64,000 nucleotides of DNA, from positions 124,001 to 188,000 of the forward strand of contig NC_083606.1 in NCBI RefSeq assembly GCF_029168945.1, written 5' to 3'. The notes beneath the pieces were generated by a model. The model was not told the DNA's origin and searched no databases. It was given only the letters and a program-made list of their open reading frames with translations. Every line of letters begins with the position of its first letter. Position 1 is the stretch's first letter. This document shows positions 43,573 through 56,677 of this stretch, in pieces. The stretch comes from Cannabis sativa. Taxonomy: Eukaryota > Streptophyta > Magnoliopsida > Rosales > Cannabaceae. The position numbers were made by a program, and so were the translations under genes.

Positions 43573-44559
43573 CTTTTTTCTTTCTTTCTTTCTTTATAGT
43601 AGTATATATCATGGTGATTATTGATTAACGAATTGATTACTATAAGCTATAGATTTTGTTTATTGTCATTATATATACATGTTGTTTAATTATCTAACAT
43701 ATATAATATAAAAATATTTAAATGAAGAATAATAATATGTAATATTGGGAGATTTAGTGAGAAATGAGAATATAATAACTTTATACAAAGTAAGAGCCAT
43801 TGAGAATTAAACCTTATTATATAAGTGCTTTTGTTTGGTTGCTTCTACATATGCATGATAACAAATTATTCTATAACATGATAAGATTTTAATTATTAGA
43901 ATGAGATCCTTTTTTTTCAATATATTATAACAATAATACTAGATAATTCATCACCAATTAATATTAAATTAATCACTCTTAGGCTAGGGTAGGCTACTTG
44001 TGAACTTATTTATTATTGTAAAATAATTTTTTTTAAAAAAAATTAAAAATAAAAAACAAGTTTGTAATAAATGATAATATCATTTGAATAGTATTATTAC
44101 ATTGGTAACTCCGATGATGCCGTCCTCTTCCATTTTTTTTTCTTTTTACTACCTTCCTTATACATGTATTTTTTAAAAATTAAAATTTTAAAAAATAAAT
44201 AGCTCATTACAGTTTTTGTCCTAAACTTTGATATGTGCTAAATCATACTTTTTAAATTTTTAATAGTTAAAGATAAGAAAATTATGCTCCATGTCCACTT
44301 TTTATTTATTCTTTTAATTTTTACATTTCTTTTATTATTTTTTAATTTATATCTAATTTTATAAGTCATATTCTTACTATGTGCATTAAGAACTCTAATT
44401 TTGATAAGTTATTTAAAGTTATATTTGACGCTTTAATTATAAAAGAAGATATTTATAAATTAAAATTATTTTACAATTATATTTGGCTAATGTATAATAA
44501 AAAAAAGATAATTAGCAACTTATCTGTTAAAAAATCTCCTAGAATATTAAAATTGTTAG

Positions 44560-44830
44560 ATTTAAAAGTTTTTGTCTAATTTTATTAAATTTATTAATTC
44601 GGTAATTGTTTATGTATTAAATCACTCTTTAAATTTTGATATCTACTAAATTATACTTCTCGAATATTGATAAGTATCAAATTATACTCCCTAAATTTTT
44701 ATTCATATTAAACTTTTTTTATTAAAATTAAACAAAAAATTTTAAATCTAACGATCCTAAAATATAAAAATTATTAAAAAAATATGATATGATATATATC
44801 AAAATTCATGACAAAACTCATTATTAGCTT
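44560..44830. repeat. Dispersed repeat family D, copy 1
   Basis: Shares order with 58600-58870: TTTTATTAAATTTATTAA / ATTTTATTTAATTTTATT, then GTATTAAATCAC / GTAGTAAATCGTG, TTTTGATATCTACTAAATTA / TTTTAATATGTATCAAATCG, AAATCTAACGAT / AAATCTAACAAT, and ATATGATATGATATATATCA / AAATATGATTTGATATATGT. Non-coding; class unknown. Confidence 0.55.
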
Positions 44831-45120
44831 AAAAATATATATTTACATAAAAACAAATAAAATTAAATATTTTGGGAAAATGAAAAAGAAGGTATTTATA
44901 AGAAAGAATAGGTTATAACAAGAGCCAAATATATTGGAAGGAAAACAGAACAAGTGTACAGGTGTTTGGCTAGTAATAGTAGAAATTAAAGCACTTTTTT
45001 TTAGCATCTAAAAACCAATTTTAATTTTATTGACAGCTTGCCTTCCACTTAAATTTTACTATAAATTGCTTCTGTACATCACATGATACTAGCTACTTAA
45101 AACATTCCATCTTTGAATTC

Positions 45121-46331
45121 AATTATTATTAATTATTAAGAAAAAAAAACCAACTAAAAAAAGGGTTTTTATATTTTTGTTATTAGAGGCTAATTAAGAG
45201 AGTAGTGTTTAAGGAAAACAAAAACAAAAAACAAGAAGAAAGATGAAATGGGTTTTGGGGGTTACAATATAAGTTGTTCTTGTTTTTGTTTGAATAAGAT
45301 TATTATTAAGGAAAAAGGAGTATTGGTAAAAGTGAATGGAAGATAAAGATTTGATTTTTATTATTAGTTCTTCTTCAAAGATTCCATCCGTTTCCGGTCC
45401 ACCACCACCATTACCCCAAAACACCCTTTTTTTTTTCTTCCTTCTTTTGTTCTTGTCTCAATTTCTTTTTCTTAAATTATTTATAATTTATAATCTCTCC
45501 TTTTTTGTTTTTCATTTTTCTCAGACAAAAGAACAAAAAACTCAACACAACCCACACCCACACACTCACACACCATTTCATTCTTCTCTTCTTCTTCTCA
45601 ATCATGATTCTTCAAACAATAAGCTAACAATTTCTCAAAGCAACAAAATTGGGGGTTGAGTTTTATGCTCAATCTCATTATCATCATCATCATCATCATC
45701 ATCATCAGCTCATTTGACTATCTCCACTCAGGTAATCATTTTTAATCATTCTTTTTTTTTTCTCTCTCTAACTCCATCCCAACCCAACCTAATATATTTC
45801 TATCATAAATATCATAATTCTGCATAAAAAAAGAACCTTTCTCCTACCATCTCTCACATTTTCTTATGTTTGGATCTTAGAATTTGGACATATATGTATT
45901 GTATTATATACCCATTTGTACATTTAGGTGAAAACTGCATTAAAGATTCAATTTTTATTAGCTTACTTCTGTTTTTGGTGCTTTAATCATATGATATGCT
46001 TCTTTTCCTTGATGGGTCTCAGTTATTAGCTATAATAATTGCTACCCAAATCGTAATTCTTAAGATTATTTTTGGCAAAATAAAAAACTCAGCTTTTTTT
46101 GACTCATCCAAAATGAAGCAAAGGACAATCAATTTAACAAAATGGTATCTTTGTCAGGTTGTTCGATGACAATGCTGTCTAGTGTCTAGTGTGTCTAGTA
46201 TTAGCTCAAACAAACACACCATCTTTTGCTTTTCTTGAATCAAAAAATTATTTAGCTTTAATTGGGTTCTAAAATCTTTTCAGGGATAAAAATTTGATAG
46301 TGTTCTGGTGGGAAAAGGAGCTTTGATTTTC
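45121..46331 (+). promoter_or_regulatory. WRKY2-like upstream region with probable 5'-UTR intron
   Basis: Pyrimidine-rich leader and an ATC/TCA microsatellite (about 45676-45709), then a likely leader intron 45732-46283 (CTCAG/GTAATC to TTTTCAG/GGATAA), ending 48 bases before the start codon. Introns in the 5' leader are common in this WRKY subgroup, but this one is read only from splice signals. Confidence 0.55.
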
Positions 46332-49191
46332 ATGGCAGGCTTAGATGACAATGTGGCTATAATTGGAGATTGGGTACCTCCTAGTCCCAGCTCAAGAGCT
46401 TTCTTCTCAGCCATGTTAGGTGAAGATATTGGGTCTAGGCAATTCTCAGGCACAACACATAACAAGACAGAAGATCTATTTCCAAACAATAACAACAACA
46501 ACAACAACAATTTCAAAGAATTTAGGGAAATGGGATCATTTTCTTCCGAGCAAAAATCAAACTCCCGTGGTGGGGGACTTGTGGATAGAATTGCAGCTAG
46601 AGCTGGATTTAATGCTCCTAGACTCAACACTGAAAGCATGAGATCTTCTTCTTCAGACCTTTCACTGGCTGCTTCTGAGTCTAGATCTCCTTATCTGACA
46701 ATACCACCTGGTCTCAGCCCCACTACACTTCTGGATTCTCCTGTTTTCCTTTCAAATTCATTGGTAAGGCCTTTTTTTTAAAGAAAGAAATTACAACTTT
46801 ATTGGTATGCTTGCTTGTTGCTTTGACTGTCTTTTCTTTTGCTTTGGGGACTTGGGAATCAGGAGAGAGAAGCTTTTATATATGATATAAGTTCTGTTAA
46901 GCTGTTCATCATCACTTTGTGTTGATCTGTTAATAAATAAAGATAGTTGCTTTACATGCAGTGTGTCAGTATGTCAGTCAGTCAGTTTGTCTGTCTGTCT
47001 ATTCTTATCCAATCTCATATTATACACACAAATGATTAAAGGAGATGAATTGTTTGTGTTGTGTTGTGTTTTGCAGGCACAACCATCCCCAACAACTGGG
47101 AAATTTCCATTTGCTTCTTCTAATGGCAACACAAGGAGTTCAACATTAATTATGGAAGCCTCAGATAGAAATAAAGAGAGTTTCTTTGAGGACATAAATG
47201 CTGGTTCTTTTGCTTTCAAACCTGTCCCTAACTCAGGCCCCTCCTCCTCATTCTTTCTTGGAACTGCAACCAAAGTAAGTAACAACATAGCAGTTAGTTT
47301 ATGATTATGTCAATATGGCTAATATTAACTATTATGATTATGATTATTGATTACCACTATAGATGACATCAGCTGCTGCCATGCCTCCTCATCCTCATCC
47401 ATCTTATCCCAATATTGAAATGTCAGTTCAGTCTGAAAACTCACCTCCTCAAAGTGTAGGAGGAGGAAATGAGAAAGATAGCAGTAGTGATCAAAAGGGT
47501 GGAGAGCTTGAGCTTTCTCCACCATTGGAGGAGCAAGGAGAGGAAGAAGGAGATCAAAAGGGCAGTGGAGGAGATTGCTCAGCAGGAGGTGGTGGTGGTG
47601 GTGGTGGTGGTGGTGGGGGCACAATATCAGAAGATGGATACAACTGGAGAAAATATGGACAGAAACAAGTAAAGGGTAGTGAGTATCCAAGAAGTTATTA
47701 CAAATGCACGCATCCAAATTGTCAGGTGAAGAAAAAGGTGGAAAGATCTCACGAGGGCCATATCACTGAGATTATCTACAAAGGGGCCCATAATCATGCT
47801 AAACCTTCTCATAGAAGGTCAGGGATTGGATCATCATCCAACCCACTGGCCGACATGAGAATGGACATTCAAGAGCAAGCTGGTATGCAAAATGGTAATG
47901 TTAATGTTAATTGTGGTGGTGGTGATGGTGACCCAGTTTGGGCAAGTACACAAAAGGGTACTGTTGTTGATTGGAGGAATGACAGCTTGGAGGTAACATC
48001 ATCAGCATCAGCATCAGCGGGACCCGAATACTGTAACCAGTCCACCTCTTTACAGGCTCAAAATGGTACTCAGCTTGAATCAGTTGATGCAGTTGTTGAC
48101 GCCTCATCTACTTTCTCTAATGATGAAGATGAGGATGACAGGGGGACACATGGCAGTGCTTCATTGGGTTATGAGGGTGAAGAAGATGAATCTGAGTCCA
48201 AAAGAAGGTTACTGCTCACCTATTTTTATATCTTTTTTCTTCTCTTTTTGGGGAATGCTCTTTTAGTATCTCTATGTATATATATATATTGTTGTTGTTG
48301 CTGTTGTTAAGAGTGAAGTGGTAGTACTTATATTATCTTTATTATCATGAACAAATCAGGAAACTAGAAGCCTTTGCAACAGAAATGAGTGGAGCCACCA
48401 GAGCTATTAGAGAGCCAAGGGTTGTGGTCCAGACCACCAGTGAAGTTGATATCCTTGACGATGGATATCGCTGGCGCAAGTACGGTCAGAAAGTAGTGAA
48501 AGGAAATCCAAACCCCAGGTTTTTAACACTTATACCTCTACTCACTGTCTTTATTCTACTACTACTGTTGCCGCTGTTTTAGTGAAGAGAACCTCTTATT
48601 CTAATTCTGTTAGTAAATTTGTTTGATGGGGGATGCAGGAGTTACTACAAGTGCACCAATGCTGGCTGCACAGTGAGGAAACATGTGGAGAGAGCATCCC
48701 ATGATCTCAAGTCAGTGATCACAACATACGAGGGAAAGCACAATCATGATGTTCCTGCTGCTCGGAATAGCAGCCATGTCAACTCTGGCCCTTCTATGCA
48801 ACTACAAGGTTCGGCTTCCACAGCCATGCAATCCCATGTTCACAGGCCTGAACCGTCTTCACAACAACTTCATAACAACATGGGAAGACTGAGTTCATAC
48901 AGTCTACCGAGGCAGCAATTGGGCAACTACTCTTTTGGAATGAACCAAGCAGGTTTGGCCAATCTGGCAATGGCTGGTCTGGGCTCGATGCCACCCAAAC
49001 TTCAGGGAATGCCCATGAATCCTTACTTGGCGCAGCAGCAGCAACGACAGGCAAATGAAATGAGTTTCATGTTGCCAAAAGGAGAGCCCAAGGCAGAACC
49101 AATATCAGAGTCTGCCACTGGTCTGAATCTCTCCAATGCCTCTGTGTATCAGCAATTTATGAGTAGGCTTCCTCTTGGACCTCAAATGTAA
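46332..49191 (+). CDS. WRKY2: Group I WRKY transcription factor, WRKY2 type
   Basis: Five coding exons keep frame: 46332-46763, 47077-47274, 47363-48207, 48360-48518, 48639-49191 (TAA); 728 residues, slightly longer than Arabidopsis WRKY2 (687). A nuclear DNA-binding protein for W-box (TTGAC) sites. N-terminus [20 protein letters not shown], then [15 protein letters not shown] and [16 protein letters not shown]: the conserved WRKY2/WRKY34 block with Ser-Pro sites that MAP kinases phosphorylate in relatives. First WRKY domain about 300-358 ([18 protein letters not shown]). Second about 526-590 ([18 protein letters not shown]), split by the intron after PNPR, the position typical of group I C-terminal domains. 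A run of 12 Gly precedes the first domain. Start ATG 46332: the upstream in-frame codon is GTG and MAGLDDN is the family start. Roles in pollen, zygote polarity or germination are known from relatives only. Confidence 0.94.
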
Positions 49192-50397
49192 ATCAAACCC
49201 CTTTGGCTTTGGGCTATCTTTCTTTTCTTTCTTTGTTTTTTTTTTTAAGGAAAGTAGAGGTATTTTTACTGTTCTTACTTACAAAGAATATAACTATATA
49301 TATATTATATATATAATGCAATGTAAGGGTCATGAGAAATTATATCAAAACAATCTTCACATCACATCTATTGATTCTTTATGCAATGTTCTATTTACTT
49401 GACTTTTTTCTTTTCTACCATCGTCTTTGTCAAGTAACAAGTTAGGTGATTAAGTAAAGTCTAGATCTTTATCATGGTTATTTCATTTTGAAGCCACACA
49501 ATATAATCTTTTTATCATTTAAAATTAATTATTAAATAAAAATTAAAAAATAAATTACCTAGACCAATCACAAAGTGATATGTAGGTACTAACATATCAC
49601 TTAACAATCAGTACCTACGAAAATTTTCAGTATTTGTCGCAAATTACTCCCTAATAATTTACTCACTCCATACCATGTGATCACCTCTGACTTTGTAGAG
49701 TATTGTTATTTGATATCTTAAAGTGCCAAATACCAACATCGATATGTCATTTTATAATTAGTTAATGATTTTTTATATCTTTTATTAAATAAAAATATAC
49801 AAGATCAAATATTAAAATGTACCAATAACAATATATCACATCTTGTGGTACTTCGTGCCTTAACATTTTTCGTTTCTTGGAGCTTTCCTCTTACTTTTCA
49901 ATTTTTACTGTCCGATACTATTTAGTGATACTACTGAAATTACTAGCTACATTGTTCTATTTCTAACTTTTTTTTACCCTCTCATTTCTTAACTTTACTT
50001 TTAAACAAGCAATTTTGTGTGACAATCAAATCACATGTTTTTGTGAATGCTATTGCAAATTTGTAATCTATACAAAGATGTTTCAAATATCTTTTAATCT
50101 TTGTTCATGATGATTTATGAGCTGATCATATATAGATTTAAACATTTCTTCCCATAATCATAATCATAGGCTTTGGTAATTAATTACGAAATATACACCA
50201 ATTCTAAACTGAAACTAAACACTAGAATTGGTATAAATGCAATGTGTTTCATGTTGGTTAACCATTATAAAAAGAAAAAAAAAACAAATTGATATAAAAA
50301 TGTTGAAATCGAACATTACAAGTTGAACTCCACAAATACAAATCTTAAAAGAAAGAACTCTTAATACAAAACAATAAAGAGTCCCAAAATCCCAATT
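49192..50397. other. Intergenic region between WRKY2-like and F-box genes
   Basis: 3' flanks of both genes converge here. Contains a family A MITE (49698-49871) and an inverted GTAGGTACT/AGTACCTAC pair (about 49582-49618). No gene. Confidence 0.6.
49698..49871 (+). mobile_element. Mutator-like MITE, family A, degenerate copy
   Basis: Forward-orientation order: GAGTATTGTTATTTGATATC, AATTAGTTAATGATTTTTTA, AATGTACCAATAACAATATA, GTGGTACTTCGTGCCTTAAC. Matches the 29025-29208 copy at low identity. Confidence 0.55.
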
Positions 50398-51609
50398 CTA
50401 GACTGAAAACAAAGTCTTTAGAGATGGAATAGCATGAGTGCAGTAAAACATCCTTCCAGGAACATAAACTCTTCTAAGTTGTTTAGTTCTAATATTATAT
50501 GAAACAACCCCATCTTCATCTCTATAGCTCTTCAATAAAATTTCATCTTCCTTCCAAAAATTCATGGGAAAATACAATGGTGGCAATGGCCCAAATTTGA
50601 GACACAATATCCATTTAATACGAATACCATCATCAACCATCACCCACATCTGGTAAATATTTAACAGAGCAACAGATTCATTCCATTCTCCCAATATAAA
50701 CTCTTCTTCATTGGAACATGGAATTGGTATTGGTACAACACCAAATTTCTCATCACACATCTCAAAACAAAGAATCATTAACCTATTTCTCATAACCCCA
50801 TTCATTCTCCTACAAAGCCAGTAGTAAGCCCCTTTACAATAAATACCAGGGAACAACATTTTACCCTCTAAATGATCAAACTTAACCTCTCTCCAACTGG
50901 AAGAACTAGTCCCTAGAGTGTGCACCATAGCTTTTACATCACCAAAAATCTTAACTAACTTGTAAATGTTAGATTTGGCATCATACCCAAATCCAGACCC
51001 CCTCACATCCACATTGGAATTGGGAGGAGGGTCAGGTCCCCGGACGAACTTATAGCCGCGGATTGTTGGATTAAAGAGGACAGATGATAAATGGTTTTTA
51101 CTAAACATGTGAATGATTCCATTACAATGAGAAATTTGTAAGCGTTGCCTTATTTCTAAGAAGACATTCACTTTTTCAATGTGACAATGAAAATCATCAG
51201 AGACAGTAACTAGTGAGAGAAATGTTTCAGAGTGATTGTAACGATCCCCCAAACCATGTAAGCAAAGAAAAGAAACCATCTTCTTTTTCTTGGCATTTTT
51301 ATGGTATTGGTGGTGTTTGATTGAGAATAAAGGATCATTAATAAGATTAAACCAAGATTTACAAACGAACCTACAATCATCTGTTAGAGAATCAATGTCA
51401 TCCACTCTCAACAAAATATTCTCCACAATCTCGTTTGGAATCAGCCAAAATCTATTCATTTTTCTTCCTGTATGTATCAAATTCAGTCATATATTATAAT
51501 ATGCTATATATATATATATATAAAAGTAGGATTATTAGAATTGGAAGAGAGACGTACCTGTGTGATGATAATCAAGGTGATGCGCGAGGCCATGGCCATC
51601 GAAACCCAT
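50398..51609 (-). CDS. F-box protein with F-box-associated domain
   Basis: Two exons on the minus strand: 51609-51558 and 51467-50398 (90-bp intron GTACGTC...CATACAG), giving 373 residues. F-box proteins bind SKP1 and bring substrates to SCF ubiquitin ligases. The F-box is at about 23-70 (LIPNEIVENILLRV...CRFVCKSWFNLINDP), followed by the F-box-associated layout: ISHCNGIIHM, LFNPTIRGYK, GFGYDAKSNIYKLVKIFGD, SSSWREVKF, GAYYWL. The C-terminal half is of the diverged plant F-box/FBA class and the substrate is unknown. Exon 1 encodes MGFDGHGLAHHLDYHHT and joins in frame to GRKMNRFW; without splicing the frame would begin with an intron-derived Met (51480), and Met 51459 is a third option. The gene belongs to a large, fast-evolving family. 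Confidence 0.88.
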
Positions 51610-52420
51610 TAAGTGATTATTAGAGGCGACTGTGGAAAACAATTTGGGAAACTAGGGGTTTTCTAAATTAATTCATTAATTCAAATTCATATGATCATAT
51701 ATATATATATACTAATGAACATAAAGACAATATTTCCTAGTGAAATATAACTATACCTCAAACTTAAACTAATATTTTATATTTTTTAATTCCCGTCTTT
51801 CGTTCATTATATACCATAGCACATTAAAATAATATATTACAATCTTAAACTAATATACTACCTTTCAGTTATTTCAAAATATATATATACTACCTTTCAG
51901 ATTTTTTTAATATATTATTGCACATAAAAACAGTATACTATTGTGCAAAATAACTATACCAAACACTTAATTATTCAAGGTTATAATTGTAATTTTATCA
52001 TCAAATTTTTAACTAAAAGGACATTTTGTTAATTTTTTTAAAAAATGGACATTTATTAACTTAATTGTTAGATTTAGGGTCATTTTGCATCTTGGCCCTA
52101 AACAGAATCGGACTACGTCTCTGGGTTCAATCATAACCCTCTCTTGACTCGGACCTTTTTGGTCCCAGAAAGAGGACTCACTCTCACCCAAAGAAGTAAA
52201 GGTTCAAAAAAACACAACCGGATACCCACAAGGACTTTGGAAATACACATGTCACCATCCGAAAATGTGAATAACAATAACAATGAGTTTCATAATTCAA
52301 TCTCATTTTGTTAATTAGTCCATATGTAGTTTAGCCCTTTTATACAATTTGATATACAGTTTAACAATTTTATAATAATATACTTAAATACACAAGTATT
52401 GATGTTGAAAATTGACCAAT
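51610..52420. other. AT-rich intergenic region upstream of the F-box gene
   Basis: Promoter side of the F-box gene, no second gene seen. A less AT-rich stretch at about 52075-52260 is not recognised. Confidence 0.5.
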
Positions 52421-52950
52421 TTTGTATCGTCTGATAAGTGATAGCAACAACTAAAAAAAATAAGAACTAAAGAAAGAACACTACAATTTATAGTAGTTCA
52501 CTCTTTATATCTCGATGATAATAAAACTACGTTTACCTCAAGATTTTATTAATCACGAAAAGCAAGTAGCTTACAAGAGACTTTGATAAGAAAATAAATA
52601 GTGTTTACCGAGAAACTAGTCTTGGTGGCATGGACATCATTCTTGACATGTGGCAACAAGAAAAATATTCTTGAACTCCCACGAGCCTATAGTCATAGTA
52701 GTCAACTTCAAGATGAGTCTCTAACCCAACGTCCAAGTTGACATGGGTCCCTAGTCCAGCTCCCAAGTTGACATGGGTTCTTAGCCCAGTCCCAAGTTGA
52801 CATGGGAGGACTCTCAGGCAAATATTGGACCCCGCCAAGTTGCTTTCTAGTTACCTTCCCTCAATAGTCTAGGCCAACAAGTCAAGAAGACTCTAAGTCA
52901 CATGTCCCCTAGACTCTAAGTCACAGACCTCAAAAAAATATTCTAACATA
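52420..52950. mobile_element. Possible decayed LTR-like sequence with 31-bp tandem repeats
   Basis: ACAATTTATAGTAGTTCACT...GATGATAATAAAACTACGTTTACCTCAAGATTTTATTAATCAC (about 52482-52556) recalls the phrase 'TATAGTGGTTCG ... CTACGTCCAC' common in plant LTRs. About 52727-52806 has about 2.5 copies of a 30-31-bp unit (CCAAGTTGACATGGGT...TAG.CCAG). No coding domain or second LTR. Confidence 0.3.
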
Positions 52951-53798
52951 TAATATCGTGTGTAGATGTTAATTAAGAGATTTTATTTAATGTAAAAATA
53001 TTTATATACATGTGAATTAATAGATAAGTTTATTTTAAAAATTATATTTATGAATTTAATTTGAGGTTTATTGAATACTATGTTTTCGAGCTCTTATATT
53101 CATGCTTAAATATCATGCCTTCCACTTAAAGTTTTTTAGATGACTACAGCAAAAATCCAAGGAAAAGTCATGAATTATGGTTTTGCAATGTCTTATTTGT
53201 ATTTCTTTAAATCCTACACAATTTATTATGTATAGTATATTAATATTACTTGTTGAGCTAAAAATATTATTCAGATAAAAGAAATTATAATTCTAATATA
53301 TATATATATGAAATAAGTGTTTTTATTGGTTACATGATTTCTGGTTTGAGTAAGAGAAGATGATTAATGTGAGCTATATGATTTTCAACACAATGCTCAA
53401 TAAAAACAAAAACAAAAAAGAACCTTTGTTGAGTTGAGTTGATGAGGGGCCACCAAATAATAATTGCATGCAATAATACAATGCTTTATTCCAACAACAG
53501 CATCTACAAGCTGAAAAAAATTGCTAACTTACTTACTCTAAACTATATATGTGTATGTGTTTTGTGTTAGTATACAAAATATTACTTTTCTCATTTTCTT
53601 TTGTTAACTACACTTGACTTGACTTGAGTTGAGCCTCCACCCTGAAATTTCAAACTCCAAACAGTAAGAAACCCCGAGATCACTGAGCATATGTAGCTTA
53701 GCTTGAATCCATGAGCGTGTCAAACGCACTAGTTCAAGGGCCATTAACTTGTATCGGCGGGGAACAGCTAGAGATTTCAAGAATAGCTACAGTCATTA
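52951..53798. other. 3' flank of the CLC-f-like gene and spacer
   Basis: Contains the likely 3' UTR of the minus-strand CLC gene near 53.6-53.8 kb. No further gene recognised. Confidence 0.5.
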
Positions 53799-56639
53799 TT
53801 AATGGCCATTTCCAATGATTTCCTCCGAATTCGCCTCTTTTCTTTGTGGGTACTCCAACTTCCGCCGATCTATCACTTCTCTGCACATAACACAGAGAAA
53901 AAAAGAAGATTAAAGCAAAACATCAATTCAATTTAACATGTCTCCCTATGATGTCTCAGAATGATGATATATTTTACTTTATATCAACCAAAGAAAGGCC
54001 TATTGTGTGTGTGTCAATAAGCTCTATATATAACTTTCAACTTTATATTTTCATGATTTTATTAGTTGGTAAACTGTCACTGTTGCTTTACCTGTAACTG
54101 CTAACTGCTTATTTGTAATCATTGTCATCCAACAATTGCTTGGAATTACCACAAAAGAAATTCTTGTAATCTTTCACTCACAATGGCTATAATGAAATGA
54201 AACAATTGAATAATTTTGCACATTCTCTTGAATACACCAATCAATCTTTACAAGACTTTTATTTGAAATGAAACAATTTAATCAAATGAATAAACAGTAA
54301 TTTCGGGACCAACCACACAGAATCAATAAAAGATATAAAATGAATAAATAATCACAAGATGAAAGTGAAACCAGTTTTTTTTTTAATTGTTTCGTGCAAA
54401 CCTGAGACATTTTAAGATTGAATCATAGAGAAGAACAGCAACAATCCTCCTCTTCCGCTCTCTTATAGAATCTCTACCACGCTTAACCACCGGCAACTGT
54501 GTGATACCCTTGGCCTCCATAAGCTGCTTTGCAATCGCTAACTCAGTGTCCGGATAACAGGTTAAGAGTCCACGAACTTGCCCTCGGTAGCTAATCCCTC
54601 GAGTACAAACAGAAGAAACAAGGCATGTATTTGCCTGCAAGCAAAACATAAGAATTTATACACGAGTCTAAGGAAGGAAGAATAAATAAAAGGCGCACAA
54701 AACCTATTAATCATGCAATTGCAATTACATACATCGAGAGATCTTGAGTCGGACTTGGAAATATCACTAGACCTCTTGGATAGACAACGTCTAACATCAC
54801 CGTAGGTTAATATTCCTTCCAGAAAGTCATCATCGTCGACAACCAGCACGAACGTCTGCTGGTTTTCATGCATGTGCTTTTTTGCCTCTTTCAAAGTCAT
54901 AGAGAGAGGAACCTTCAGGTAGTTTGTTGACATGACATAAGAAACCTGCCAACAAAGACGAATGCATGATTGAGGGAAGTCAAAGAATAGAGATAAAAAT
55001 CGAAAGACCAATGAGTGGAGAAGCAATAGATAGTAAACCTTTAGATCTTCTAAGAGAATATCTTCATTAGCAGCTTCAGAATAAGCAGCTTTTTCTATAA
55101 CAGAGAGTTCTCGATCATCTCCATTATTATTTCGTCTCCACCCAGCTTCATCTTTGTCTTCATTAGGCGAAAGAGAAGAGTATCCTCTTCCCAAAGTTGG
55201 CTTATCAGATGCTTCAGCATCCTTTCCCACGTTTGCCACGGAGGGAACCCAGATTGCCAATCCAACAGCCCCCTACAAGAGACACACAACATTTGAAACC
55301 ACCAAAAAACAAAAAAAAATTGAAGAATGAAAACAAGATCATCAAAAAGGAGATATTTATAAGTGCAGCAAGGCATGAGATACCATCAAGGGAAGCAATA
55401 TTCTGTAATCTCTGGTCAGCTCAAAGAGTAGCAAAACTGATGTCAAAGGCACTGAACAAACTGAAGCTAAAGTAGCAGCCATTCCAACCTGCACAAGTTG
55501 AAAGTTTTCTTAAATAAATTACATAGCTGAGTGAGGATATATTTTGATGGCGATCCAAAAGAAAGTTGTTACGATAGGGGACATTTTACCAGTGCATAAG
55601 CCTGTGGCTCGGCAACAGCAACATTTCCCGGAATCGCAGAATTGATAACTTCAGCAGCTACACCACCAAAAACAGCACCAACAGCTGCGCCAATCATCAA
55701 ACTCGGGGCATATAGACCACCAACAAGCCCAGAACCCTTACACAGAGCTGTGGCAACAACTTTGGCTAATGATAGTTGGGTTAATAGCCAAATTCCGGGG
55801 GCCGAAGGAGTTTTCCCAGTGTGCAGGATTTCTTCAACATTTGTGAAACCCCAGTACAGTATTCCAGGATACTTGAGAGCAATTATGCCAGCTCCTAAAC
55901 CACCTAAAGCAGGGCAAACAATGGCAGGAAGGCCGAACTTTTCCTTGATATAGTCAAAGAACTTTGTGAACCAAGTAACCAAACGAGTGAAGACTACGCT
56001 TACAACACCACATAGCATGCCCAATATTAGGTACAAAGGTAACTCTGCAAGGTCAAATCATATCGGGTCACATATATTCACACTGCTACAGCCAACTCCA
56101 AAAACAATTGTACCACATTTCGTTCCATAGATTGTTAAAGCACATAATATATAAGTTTTGTCCCATGATGCACTTTCAACAGCAGCTTTGATTGACCTAT
56201 AGTCGAAAAACAATACTCACGCATCTATACTCTAGTTCTGTGTAAATAAAAGATAAGCTTATATGTGAAACATTGAATACCCTAGATAGTTATCTTTTTT
56301 GTTTAACACACTTACAAACAACAACAACAACAACAACAGCAACAATAGAGAGAGGGAGAGCAAATTTCATTACCAGCAGCAGATTTCAGGTCGTATGTAG
56401 GTACTGTAAAAGCAGATTGTGTTCCCATTGAAACATTTGACACGGTCGATGATACAACAGAGGCCAAGATTATCATTGCAGTTGTAAATGGAGGTGAGTT
56501 TTCTGCTCGAAGAGGCCTCAACACAGTTTCGATAGCAAAGAAACAACCAGCTACTGCCGCGTTAAAACCTGAGAAGTTTTTTTTTTCAAAAATAATTATC
56601 AATTATGAAGACATTATAAATGTAAAACGAAATGCTTTA

Positions 56640-56677
<38 letters not shown>

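Larger units (their letters stand above)
42934..45120. other. AT-rich spacer with repeats
   Basis: No gene supported. Includes a 65-bp tandem duplication (43425-43572) and a dispersed repeat (44560-44830), listed separately. Confidence 0.6.

Noticed and set aside
46308..46331. Eight-residue N-terminal extension of the WRKY protein
   Set aside because: It would start at GTG; the next codon series begins with ATG MAGLDDN, the conserved start of WRKY2-type proteins.
51468..51480. Start of the F-box protein at MIHTGRK
   Set aside because: These bases are the 3' end of a probable intron; the spliced first exon gives a better and in-frame start.
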